Both the position numbers and the translations under genes were made by a program. The notes under the pieces were generated by a model. That model did no database searches, was not told the DNA's origin, and was given only the letters and a program-made list of their open reading frames with translations. From contig JAJTWR010000251.1 in NCBI GenBank assembly GCA_021613335.1, forward strand, positions 438,501 to 502,500: 64,000 nt of DNA, read 5' to 3'. This document shows positions 13,955-25,600 of the stretch, one piece after another. Source of the DNA: Whitmania pigra (Eukaryota > Annelida > Clitellata > Hirudinida > Haemopidae). How positions within the stretch are numbered: the stretch's first letter is position 1; every line of letters begins with the position of its first letter.

Positions 13955-14254
13955 TTCATCTACCTGGAAATGCTAACTTCCAAAAGAGTTAAGAAACAAA
14001 TGCGTGGACATCTCCATACCGCCATGGAAGAATGGTGCGAGATGTACGGGGTTCCTAAGAGCACCCTGGAGATACTAGAACGATCGGGTTTCAACACCCT
14101 TGGTCGCATTGTTAACTTGACCCAGGAGCAGTTGGGATCTCTGGCTTTAACCCCAAACCAACGTGCCCTAATTAGGGGGGCTCTGTTGCAACATCGGGCC
14201 AACACCACAGTCGACAAAATGGCTCGAACTGAGGGTAGGGTCACTTTGGAGTGA
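13955..14254 (+). CDS. 3'-terminal exon with SAM-like domain, gene unknown
   Basis: An acceptor (CCGTTCCAG, ending 13954) is followed by 99 open codons and TGA. The protein starts FIYLEMLTSKRVKKQMRG. It contains EEWCEMYGVPKSTLEILE, then a segment reading GFNTLGRIVNLTQEQLGSL and a last helix NQRALIRGALLQ. The W/L pattern and the LTQEQL helix resemble a sterile alpha motif (SAM) protein-interaction domain, which is inferred from spacing and hydrophobic pattern only. The frame stays open left of the acceptor to an ATG at 13862, but that part is AT-rich and non-protein-like. An AATAAA at 14556-14561 lies after a 62-bp tandem repeat in the 3' UTR. The rest of the gene is not visible. Confidence 0.6.
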   Translation, partial: FIYLEMLTSKRVKKQMRGHLHTAMEEWCEMYGVPKSTLEILERSGFNTLGRIVNLTQEQLGSLALTPNQRALIRGALLQHRANTTVDKMARTEGRVTLE

Positions 14255-14332
14255 GTTTGGATAATGGATTTATAAAGTGCAATTTGTAAAACTTCGCTGA
14301 AGATGTTTTCTTGGATCTTCATCTTTTTGAAA

Positions 14333-14545
14333 TTTGTTAGCCGTGATGGATAATAACATTATTTATTAAGATATTGTTGTTTAATTTGTTAACCGTTATA
14401 GTAATAACATTATTTATTAAAATATTGTTCATAATTTATTAGCCGTGACAGATAATAACATTATTTGTTAAAATATTGCTCATAATTTGTTATCCGTGAT
14501 AGATAATAACATTATTTATAAAATATTGTTCATAATTTTTAACGC
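14333..14545 (+). repeat. 62-bp tandem repeat in a 3' UTR, about 3.5 copies
   Basis: The motif GATAATAACATTATTTATTA plus AAATATTGTTCATAATTTGTTAGCCGTGA recurs three to four times with about 10% divergence, ending just before the AATAAA of the SAM-like gene. Confidence 0.8.
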
Positions 14546-14561
14546 TGGATTTTTAAATAAA

Positions 14562-16557
14562 CTGAGCATTGCAAGTTAAGTCAAGCACAAATTAAAATTC
14601 TAATTTACAACGCACATCCCTGTTTATGCAAATGAGAACGACATGCTTCAGAGACGCTTTTAAAAATCGGAAGAAGTTCTACTTTACACTCGAATAATTC
14701 CATTTTATGTACCCACTTTAAACCATAAAATATTTCTTTTGAATAAAATCTTGTTTTGAAAACATTTTTGTTTTGAATAAACTTTTGAATTTTGAACAAA
14801 ACTTCTTTACTTCAAGACGGGATGGAGCAAGATCGTCTTGCCAGATCATTGGACCAAACCGACCTCAGGGAAATGAGGGAGAATTGGAGGAGAAAAACGC
14901 ATGACTCTCGCGACAAAAGCCAATTTCGAATCAATGACAACCGTGAATGACATTATCTCAACATCAAGAAATTTGTTTCTAAATTCTAAACATTTTTTTT
15001 CAATTTACCTTTTCCAACTGCTTTTATAAATATTATTTAAAACTCTTTACCGTAATTTAGTTTGATTATGATTACAATTGAAATAAATCGTGTTTTTATT
15101 AAAGCAAAACAACAAATCTCAATAATTTCTCTCTTTTGTTTGGAGAGCTTTCCATACAAAACAATTTTACAGCCTCCGTTATCGGCGTCACCCGGTTACC
15201 ATGGTAAATTGCTTAGAAACTTTCACACCTGAATTCCTCCATCTCCGAAAGGTAATAGCGGTGCCACTAAACTAAAAATACTTCCAGCAATTTGGAACGA
15301 CCTTAGAAATTCAGTTCGTCAATCTTATTTTGTACGTGATTTAAATCCCGCACCAAATTAAAAAAAATAAGCCTGGTATAAAAATAGTCTCACAAAAATG
15401 TACCGGGAGACAAATTGATGGGTGGATGTCCTTTTGAAATTCAGCGCATCACCGGTGGATCGATGGAAATATTTTTCCAGGAGTTCGAAAACACGCTGTT
15501 TTTAATTTATGCATCCATGTTTTGTCTCCTTGTCAGTTCCACGCTATTTTGATTCATTGATGTGAATTCAGCGTAACAACAGGATGCCATTTGCATTTGA
15601 ATTTTTATGCGAGATCATTAGTTATAGTATTGATGATCACGCTGATGATGATGACGTTGATGATGATGACGCTGATGATGACGGTAATGTCGAATGACGA
15701 CGATGAAACCAATAATAACATAATGTTACATAATGTGCGATCCCATAAACTTAATGGTTAATTCCAGCATTTCATAAATCTTGTACGAACAACCCGCTAA
15801 AATGAGATAATTTGAGATGAAATCACTAGAAATCTTTTTGCAAGACCTCGTCAGCCTAAATAATGAGTGCTCATTAATATTAATCATTTTCTTTGGAATT
15901 TTAATATGGAATCACAAATGAATTATGAGATCCTAGCGCCACCAGTTGAAAATCAGGACACCTCAGACGCCATGCGCTTGGCGCCAAGTAAATGCATTAC
16001 TATTAGACTTGGATGCTACTTAATGCAGCAGTCTAATTTATTTGACGTACTGCGGCATTATTTATTAAGTGTGCAAAATCAGAATAGCTATATTTAGTAT
16101 TGTTCTTGTTATAGCTTTTGTTGTTGTTGCTGCTGACTTTGCTGTTGTTATTGACAACGGATGTCTGAATGGTGGGCTGATAAAAAATTCAGCTTTTATG
16201 TATTTGGGTTGGTGCAAAACCAATTCATCAGTTTCAGGTGTGGAGCATTTTGCGATTTTGCAGGCATTTCTGTTAGACTTCGTCCATTTAGGTTATTTAT
16301 GACAAGTACAAGCGACAGGTACAACAAGTACAGGCAAAAATCAAACAGGTGTATTTTCTCATAAATTTGAATTTAACGCTTTAATTATATTTATTAATTA
16401 ATTAATTAATTATAATAAAGTTACTCATTTAACTACAACCAACAAGGAAGGCTCAAAGCCAAGTAAGTCATCCTCTCACACCAGAAACAAACGTTTAGCA
16501 AAGTTGACTTAAGTAGCAGTTCGATAAACAATATTTCAATTACTGAACAAGGATTAA
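14562..16557. other. non-coding interval
   Basis: Mostly unique AT-rich DNA. A 43-codon hydrophilic frame at 14822-14953 (MEQDRLARSLDQTDLREMRE...) follows a possible acceptor and might be an exon, but nothing identifies it. Position 15196-15207 is the palindrome TTACCATGGTAA. Positions 15625-15700 form a small GAT tract. Confidence 0.4.
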
Positions 16558-16563
16558 TTTATT
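16558..16563 (-). promoter_or_regulatory. poly(A) signal of the dynein gene
   Basis: AATAAA on the - strand, 124 nt beyond the DNAH10 stop codon. It is the nearest canonical hexamer in the proper orientation. Confidence 0.55.
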
Positions 16564-16686
16564 GACTCTTTAAAAATCATCGTTTTAATTAACAAACTCA
16601 ACAATTGCTAAACTCAAATAAATTTTTACAGCATAAAAATCCCTTACAATTAAAACAAACAACACAAGAAAAATTATTATTTCAAT

Positions 16687-19600
16687 TCATTCAGGATTGA
16701 GAACAAGACACACGCCCTGCAGAATCCAGTGGCTGAGGTGCTGCCTCGTGTTCAAATCCGCCTCAAAGACAAGGCCTACCCCCCTAGAATTCCTCCTGTC
16801 AGAGGTCACGTAAACCGGGGTGCGAAGGGCATTGGACAGTCTCAGTTTACTAGAAGGAATTGGAACGATCTTTATTGTTGGCATGAGAGTGACCAATTTC
16901 TTAGGCTCCTGTCTGATGAGGCAGCAATTTTGGAGGTCCCAACTCGCCCCTTCCAGGTAAAGCCCCGTGATCATCTTACCGTGTCCGAAGGAATCGAGGG
17001 CGTTTTCTTCTGACTGCATCGTCAGTACTTTCGTAAAAAGCGTGGATTTGTCCAGAGGCCAGCCGTTCTTCCGACAAGTCATTTGGACGAGAGCTGTTAG
17101 ATAGGATTCTGGAACGTGTAGTCCCGACATCCATAGAATCTGTAACATTGATTTGTAACAAAAAAATTAGGGCTGTGGATTTAATCGATTAATTCGACGA
17201 TTATTCGTTAAAAATTTTAACCGGTTAAATTGATTCTTTAATTGATTTATCGGTATTTTTTTCAATTTACTTTAATTTAAAAAATTTTAAATGCCAAAAT
17301 TTTATAAAAACAAATCTTTTAATGGAATTCTTTCAAATACGTCGCTAAAGTATCATCATCAGAACAAACATCCTCTCAAATACAAATACAGTGCTAGAAA
17401 TATTGTTACGACATACCCACTTTTTATGGATAATTTCCTTACAAATTAACATATCTTGCTGAAATTTTCAGCAATTATATAAAACACCATTTGTAAACAT
17501 CGTGCAAAATTTCCTTTCATGTGGGCAATGGTTCCCGTAAATTATGCAAATGAACCATTTTTGGCCTGGAAATATTACTACGACAGTTTCCTTTTTGGGC
17601 TCATTTCATCAATTTCAAGGGCTTATTGGAAAGATCAAACATTAAATTGTCATTAAGAAGGCTATATAAAGGAGTGTAAAATTCAAAACTTCCTTTTACA
17701 TTCATTTCATCATGGCATCAAGCAGGTTTGACAGAAGGAGAAAGAGGACAAGTTAAGGCCTTTAGGAAGGCAAACTATTCAATAAGAAAGATTGCAAATG
17801 AGTTGAATAGGTCAAGAGCTGTCATCAAATGTTTTTTGATGATCCAGACTCATATGGTAAGAAGTACAAGGGCAGAAGACCGAAAAAACTCTCGAATCAG
17901 ATTCAGAGACGTCTCATCAGGAAGGCTTCACAAGAGGAATATTCGTGTAAACAGCTAAAACATAAGCTGGACTTGGATGTACATGTTAGGACAGTCTGCA
18001 ATTTTCTTAATTCAAGTGGACAGTTGAAATACGAAATGCAAAAGCGAGCTCCAGCGTTGAAAGTCCATCACAAGAAAAAACGCCTCCTCTGGGCAAAAGA
18101 GATGGTCAGCTACAACGAAAGAGGGAACGCGTAATTTTCACAGATGATAAAAAATTCAACCTTGATGGTCCAGATGGCTATAAATATTACTGGCATGATC
18201 TTAGAAAAGAAAGAGATGTTTTTTTTAGCAAAAAACACGGAGGAGGCTCTGTGATGGTCTGGGGAGGAATTTCGGCATTTGGGAGGACTGAACTGGTGCT
18301 TTTGAAAGGGAGGCAGGACTCTCAGAAGTACATCAAATTGCTCAAGGATCATCTCCTTCCTTTTGCTGAAGCAAAACAACATGAATTTCAGCAAGATAAT
18401 GCTCCTATTCATGTTTCCAAGGCAACCAGAGCATTTTTCCAGGAGTCCAACATGCAAGTGATGGACTGGCCCGAGTGTTCCCCCGACTTGAATTCGATTG
18501 AAAATGTCTGGGGCCTTCTTTCAAGATCAGTTTATGGCAATGGACAGCAATATAACACACAAAATGAATTGAAAGAAGCGATTTGGAGCGCCTGGAGAAA
18601 TTTGGATGAAAAGGTCATCAAAACACTGATTTTCTCCATGAAAAATAGGTGCATAGATGTCATTTCTAAGAAAGGAGGAATGGCATCCTACTGAAACATT
18701 ATTTCAATTAGTTTTAAATAAAACTTTTTGCCAAAATACTGAAATTCGTGAGTTTTTTTGTAACCTGTCGTAACAATATTTCTATGCAAAAAATGGATTT
18801 TTGTGGGATTTGCGCTTAATTCTTGATCAAAGTGAAAAAAAATATACGAATTATATTCTTTAAGGATATTATACAGTTCTTCTAAATTTGAGCTTCGTTC
18901 GATAATTTAAACTTAAGTTATTACAAAAAATGGGGACTGTCGTAACATTTTTTCTAGCACTGTACATTGAAGACAGTGACCGACAGAAGAGTTCTGAATC
19001 ATGATCAATAATGAATTTCTTGTGTCAGAATAACAAGCCTGTAAGCGACAAACTTTCCACAGACTTGAAAGTTGCTTTAGTCCTAACCGGATTGCCAGTT
19101 CAGGACGTCCTAGTTTAACTGTGGTGGATCACGAACAGTGCTGCGGAGAGCTCTTCAAAACCAGATATACAAATTTCCCAGTCGAGTTGTAATTGACAAT
19201 GTGATTGCTGAGATGTGCGTAAAAAAAGTTGTGGAAAGAATTCAAAGCACTGCCCTCGCTACTGATTTTTGGACTTGGAACAACAACGAATTGGATTGGT
19301 TCAGACTGGAAACTGAAATCAGTAACGTTAGGTTTTTGCTTGTTGATGAACGACACACTGCTGAAAATGTTGCCAGTTTCTTCGAGGAGTTTGTTGCAGT
19401 TTGTTGCACAACACACGATGATTTTGAATCAAATCAAAAAATCACAAAGGTGATTTTATTTCGTGATTTTAAATCACTTGATTTGAAATACTACCCATCA
19501 CTGATGGCCACATACCAATTATATCGCACACTGTCTTCAACTTAGCATATTAGCAAGTTTGAAGGCAGCTGACACATCAGTTTGGCACTTCAAGCACAGT

Positions 19601-22600
19601 TCGGCCAACTCATCTGAACTGAAGAGAAGCCATTCTAGTATCCATCAGCCCCTAGATGTCATTTTCCACAAATTACAGCAGGATGTGGCAGTTCGTTGGA
19701 ACATCACCTACACGATGTTGGCAAGGTTGTTGGAAGTCAAAGATGTCATCGAAAAATATTACATTGATTATCCAAAAAACTACAGTGGGCCTAAACTGAC
19801 AGAGATTGGGACAAAACAACGTGCGACATGTTCTGCTGTTCTTTCATAAGAATGAAATAGTAGAAAAATTTCAATTTTTGCGCAGATTGTTAAAAGTGAA
19901 TGATGCTGATCCAGGTTACATCGTGCTTTTCAAAACTTCAATATTCAAAGACGTCTCGGACAGAATTGTTGACATTGATGCTGTGTCAACATTTCAATTG
20001 GCTGTGGCCTTAGATCCGCGGTACAAGAAACTCATTTTTCTAAGAATAGCAAAATGAGAAGCAGTATGGACAGCATTGTCAAATTGCATTCAGAGCCTTC
20101 TATGATAGAAAACAACGATCAGGACGTCCAAAAGAAAAAAAAATAGCAAAGTAAGATCACCTGTGCCGAAGAGACGAACACTTACTCTGTTTATGAGTCA
20201 TTCTGAATCGCCGTCCTCAGCTGACGAATGATAAGCAATACATAATGCAGAGTCCGAGCTGATGCGGTACCATGAAGAAGTCTACAAACTCATGTGGTAG
20301 AAACTTAATAACCATCATTTTCCTGTCCTAGGCAGTTTTGTGCAGACAATTCTTTGTGTGCCAACAACATCTGTTCCGTGCGAAATACTTTTCAGGTCTA
20401 CAGGGCACATCATCAATAAAATGCGATCATGTCTGCTTCCAGGAAATGTAAACGTTTGTTTACGTGACTGTCTAGAGTGACGCCTTCAATAAAGTGACTG
20501 ATTGATTTTCAGTGTTTTTCTCAAAGTTTTTAAGCTAATAAACAAATTTACAACCTGTTTGTGAAGTTAAGTCATTCATTGTTTTAACTAACTGAGGTCG
20601 TGTGGTTGTGTGTAGTGCGTACTGACAAATGCTTAGTTACGATGCAACCAGATCAGTTAAAAGTAGCTGAAATATGTGAGCTATAATTAATCGAATAAAT
20701 TTTCCACATTAATCGATCAAGAAAATTGTAATCGTTCGCAGCCCTAAAAAAATAAATAAATAAAATTAAAAAAAAACTTGTACCTGGGTAGCTACAGTTA
20801 GTCAAATGTATCGATAGCAAGCATGGTAAAATTAGTAATGACAACATTTAAGTTAGTATCTAATACGGTTTTAAAATGATTATAAAGATTCAATTTCATA
20901 TTTAAGCAAACATTTTTATTTATCGCATTATGTCGTCATAAATAAATTATCACGAATATAACAATAATTTGTATAGCGCCTTAAGCCTAGCGTCAAATAA
21001 TAGATAATATCAACAAATAATAAAATTATTATTATGTAATCACATTATTTACCTCTGGTTCAGAATCAAAAGCCCAGTTGTAGTACTGTTTGTAGCGATC
21101 GAGATGATAGGCGATCCAAGAGGAAAGTGACTTTTTGGTGTCTGGAGCCAAACGACGCCAACACATCGGTATTGAACCAAAGTAGAGTGAACTTGAGATC
21201 TCTTCGAGGTCATTGTTCATCCCTATCTCACCGGCGATAGCTTGTCTGAGATTTTTAAGTGAACTGAGTACCTTAACTGTCAGACTGTTGAATCGATCCA
21301 ACTCCTGCAGCAGTACCACGATGCTGGGGGTAATGTTCTTCGAATGCTGTTGGCGTATTTTCTCGACATTGAACCCTTCTGGAATCTTGACCAACATGTC
21401 CTTGGCTATCCTGGCTACTTCTTCGTCTCTGCCCGTGCTGCTCTTCTTACTGCCAGTCTTTGGCTGAAGACTTTTCATATAATCGAGGATGCTCTGGCCG
21501 GCGTTCATAAAGTAGCTGATCTCGGCGTTCGGGTGGAGACCAAGGACCTGAGGAGTAGTGGACATTGGTAAGTTCTCGATGTATTCAAGGTATTCTTCTC
21601 TCGTTTCTTTCGCGACCATTACATATTCGAAATCAGCCTCAATGCAAAAGTGAAACTTCTGGTGGGCATCTAGAAGAAAATCTCCCATGTATTCGTCCAT
21701 GTAGGTATTGATGACCCGTCGGTCAAAATCGTCGATGACCCTTCCGCCGTACATGACTTCCCCTATCAAGTACTTTAAACTCGTCCACGGAATGACGTTA
21801 GTCTCCTGCTCCAGCAACTTGTACAAAGTATTTTGTAGGATGGTGCTGGAGACTTGGAAATCGGTAGTGTTAAAGTCGTAGATGATGTTCCAACCTATTT
21901 TGCCGTACTTTCTTCTTTCTTGAATGACGGCGTGGAAGAAACTCAATACATACAACAGAGCTGGATAGCTCGGGTGGATGCAATCCTTTTCCAGTACTGG
22001 AGAAACCAACTTCAAATAAGTATTCCTGAGGTTATGTTTTAAACCGTTCGGCGGTTCTGTAACCACTTTTAATGATCTTTGCAAAACGCTTATTGGAAAA
22101 GCCTCGACTGGCTCAGTGGTTAACCAGAGCCTGAAATCTGGATGAGGCTTGGTAAAGTTTTCAAACTCCTTCTCCAGTTCTCTCAAGAAGTTCAGCATGA
22201 GGTGACAGTTCTGCAGTATGAGCCAGTGTCCGTGAGCCATACCGCCCAATAAAAGAGTCATGGCAATCTTCTCTTGACCTTGACCCAAAGAGAGAATTTT
22301 AAGGTGGGTGTTCTTAATGCCTAACTCTTCTGCAAAATTAACCAGGTCGTTGGTAGGATCGGAACCAGTACTAAGGATGAAGACGACGGGTATTGAAGGC
22401 AAGCTCTGTTCGTAAATGTTGGCAAGGCTGGTAATCTGAGGGGTGACGAAATGCTCCCCCATGATAAGCATGATGTAATCGCTGATGGCACAGTACAACC
22501 GATCCAGTCTGAAACACCGCAACACCATCAGCTTTTGAAAAGGCGTCAAAGTTTCCGCGTATCTTCCTGGCAGAGCAATCGTCTCAGGAGTGTCGTGCTT

Positions 22601-25600
22601 GTACCAGTTGATCCATTCTTCTTCATCGCGCGACATGTCAAAGATGAGGGTTTCAAAAGCTTCGTTAGAAACCGTCGACAGCAACGTTACACAATCCCAG
22701 GAGGCGTCAGGCATCCAAATGAAAGGTTTCAAAAAGTCAGACTTTTCGACTGAAACGTTTCCTTTGGTGAAGAACTCAAATTCCTCATCGGTCACAAAAC
22801 CTTCATCTAACCTCAGCTTAAGAGTGATCTGAAATGAGTACAGAAGCTTGTGCCTTTCAAATATACCAGTGCATCCGTAATTGTAAACGTTACGCTTCAA
22901 CATCTCAGATATGTTTCGTAGCCTGATAGCCACCCTTGTGTCCGGTAAACTTCGACGTAGACTGCTCTCAAATACCTTGATATAGGAAGAGAGGGAGTAC
23001 TGGTACATGGAATTCACAGTGGCCATGTCTGCTAAGACGAAAAATAAAACGGCTCCCATTCTTGCAATCGGCCTGTAAATGTCTCTGTTGCGATCGATTT
23101 CGTCTGACGTCAAAACTGCCAGTCTCAGTTTTTCGGCTACTTCGGTAGACTTTGATTTCGTATTCTCGAGAGTACTGAGCAGATCGGCATTGTCCAGCAT
23201 GTTGCCTTTGGACTGAGCCAACTCTCTGAGAAGGGAATCTTCTAACTCTTTGAGAAGCTTCTTGTTACTGCTAGTCTCGTGTATCAGTTGCTCTCGTCGC
23301 TCTTCAAGCTCATTCTTTTCTACTTTAACAATGACACCCAGAAGCTGGTCCTCCAAACCTTTCAGGGTCACCATGAAGTTTATGACGGTGGCCGTTCCGT
23401 ACACGTTAGCGGCCAGATTTGGGAAGGGATTCTTCGTGGTGAGATAGAGTCGAAAGTTTGGATCGTAGTCGATTATTTTATCACCGACGATGACGCTCAT
23501 GCTCGGACCACTTATCTTGATATCCTTGGCTAACACGTCGTTGATGAGTGGATCGATGTAATCGTCTACGTCTTGGAACAAAAACGGAGAACCATATCTA
23601 ATGGCCAGCTCCAGATGCTTCATGTAATCGGAGTCGTTGAAACTGCTGATCTTGAAGTTGTTTCCTTTTTCCCTTTGCTTGATCCAATTAATGGCTTGTT
23701 GCTGTGGGTCGATGCACAGCGGAAAGCGACTACTTTTAGTCACGAGTATTGCGTTCTGAATCGACAGTTCATCGGAAGGTAAGCCTTCAGAAATCCAACG
23801 ACTTATATCCACTTCGTCGGCCAACAACTTCGAAACAGAAAAGTTTTCGCTAACAGGAATTTCAAGACTTATGACGTTCGTTAACCATTTCTCGTAGATT
23901 AGGTGCTCTCTGAACTGCCACGTAAAAGCTGCAGAGTAGGCCAGGAAGCCGGCGCAGAGTAGGCAATCTCCGATTATGTGGGTTTTCTGCTCGTGAAGAT
24001 TCTTCAGATCGGCCTGCCATCTGATTTTTTCTGAACTCAGTCCCTTGATAAGTCTGTCGGCAGCGTGGAGACGTTTCTGCATGAGATCAGTTTCTTCCTC
24101 GAGTATTTTCTTGTCGATCATCGCCTGTTCGTACTGCATCTTTAAACTGCCCAAAGTTGACTCCAAGTGGTCAAGCTGAGATGTAATCTTTTGTAGTTCA
24201 AACATGGTCAGGTTGAAATCTTTCTCGAGTCTCTCGACTTTGTCTTTTTTCGGCTTAACGTCCTTGTAGACCTCACAGTAAGCCACAACGGCTTGGACAA
24301 ACTTCATTAAGCCGGCACCAGCTCTGCTCTTGTCTCTCATTTCTTCTATGGAGACGTTCATCTCTTTCAGGAGAAACTTCACGACATTGACGTTCTTGTA
24401 GGGAATGTTGTCCACATCCATCTCTTTCAGAGATCTCAGAAAGTTTGGATCGATCATCAGGCCTTTGGCGGACTTCCAAGAGACGTCCTTGATGCCCTTA
24501 AGGACGACTATACACTCTCCAATAGTCTGGACTGGTTTTGGAGGTTTGGCAAAAGACCTAATTTCTGTCACGTCGTTTTTGTCAATATCATCCAGAGCTA
24601 ATTTGGCTCCTTCAAGGGCAGGCAATGCCTTAGAAAGCACCTCGGTTGCTTCTTCCTTTTCTTTTGTTATGTCCTTCGTCTGTACCTCGATCTGATTGCT
24701 TTTCGTGAGGGCCATTCCCTGCTTGGCCTCTGCTTCGGCGGTAGCTTGGGATATTTTATTAAGTAATTTTTGACAAGACTGAGTCTTCTCTGTAACTGCT
24801 ACTTTCTGAACTGTCAACTTGGCGTTGAGAGTATCCAGCTGCTTTCCGGACTCGACGAGCTTGGTCATTCCACCGTCGAGACGATTGCACTGAGAGTCGA
24901 TGTAGGTGTCATTTTCACGAAGAAGTCTCATGTAAGTACTTAGGTAATCCAAGTAATTCTTAGGACTGACAAAATTCCTCCGTCTCATTTTTTCGAAATA
25001 CTCTTCCGATGCAGCTATGACGCTCTGATGCGTGAAGACCGCGTGACTGACAATCGATTCGAGAAGTTCCTCACTTATTACATTGTTGGCAACAATCATG
25101 TCGTTGGCGACGGCTAAAAGGGCTTGTTTTGGCCACGGCGTAATCCAGTTGATGTTGGTGTTATTAACTATGCCCGGAAAATTTCTGCATCTTTTTGACA
25201 AGTTGGGATTTGCAGCAATCATGGACAGAATGATGTGAAGATTCTTGGTAGCTCTTCTGGCGAAAAACTGCCAAATCAAATCTTTAGTGGGCGATTTCTC
25301 AATTTGCAAGACTTCGGGCTGAAGCTGCTCGACGATTTTGTCTTTTTCGTTGTCTTCGTAAAGAGCAGGAACAATTCCAAGCGTCAGCATGTTGTTAATC
25401 AGCTCGAGAAAGTTTTCTTCCAGTATGAACCTATCTCTAAACAGAAAGACAACTTTCATGTCACTCAGGCAAAGTTTCTCGTAAAGTAACTTCAGATCTT
25501 CTCTAAATGACGCTTCATTATAACCCCTGCTCAATTCGATTGTAAAAATCTCATAACCCGCCGCAAAAGCTGCCAATTTAGACATTGAAATTTTTCCGAC

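Larger units (their letters stand above)
17168..20746 (+). mobile_element. hAT DNA transposon, degenerate, interrupted by a Tc1 element
   Basis: Both ends carry the hAT-type terminus TAGGGCTG: left TAGGGCTGTGGATTTAATCG at 17168, right (reverse complement) TAGGGCTGCGAACGATTACA ending at 20746. The flanks are A-rich and fit an 8-bp target duplication close to AAAAAAAT (17160-17167 and 20746-20753, overlapping the last base). Transposase remains are on the + strand in broken frames: 19138-19542 (IQSTALATDFWTWNN), 19559-19847 (QDVAVRWNITYTMLARLLE) and 19806-20057 (STFQLAVALDPRYKKLIFL), all hAT/ZBED-type segments. Stops and frameshifts make it inactive. It lies in the last intron of DNAH10, antisense to that gene, and contains the whole Tc1 copy at 17389-18962. 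Confidence 0.85.

Noticed and set aside
16687..17148. A separate small gene on the - strand
   Set aside because: The sequence is the C-terminal domain of the dynein; the acceptor at 17140 and phase match the donor at 21053, so it is the terminal exon.
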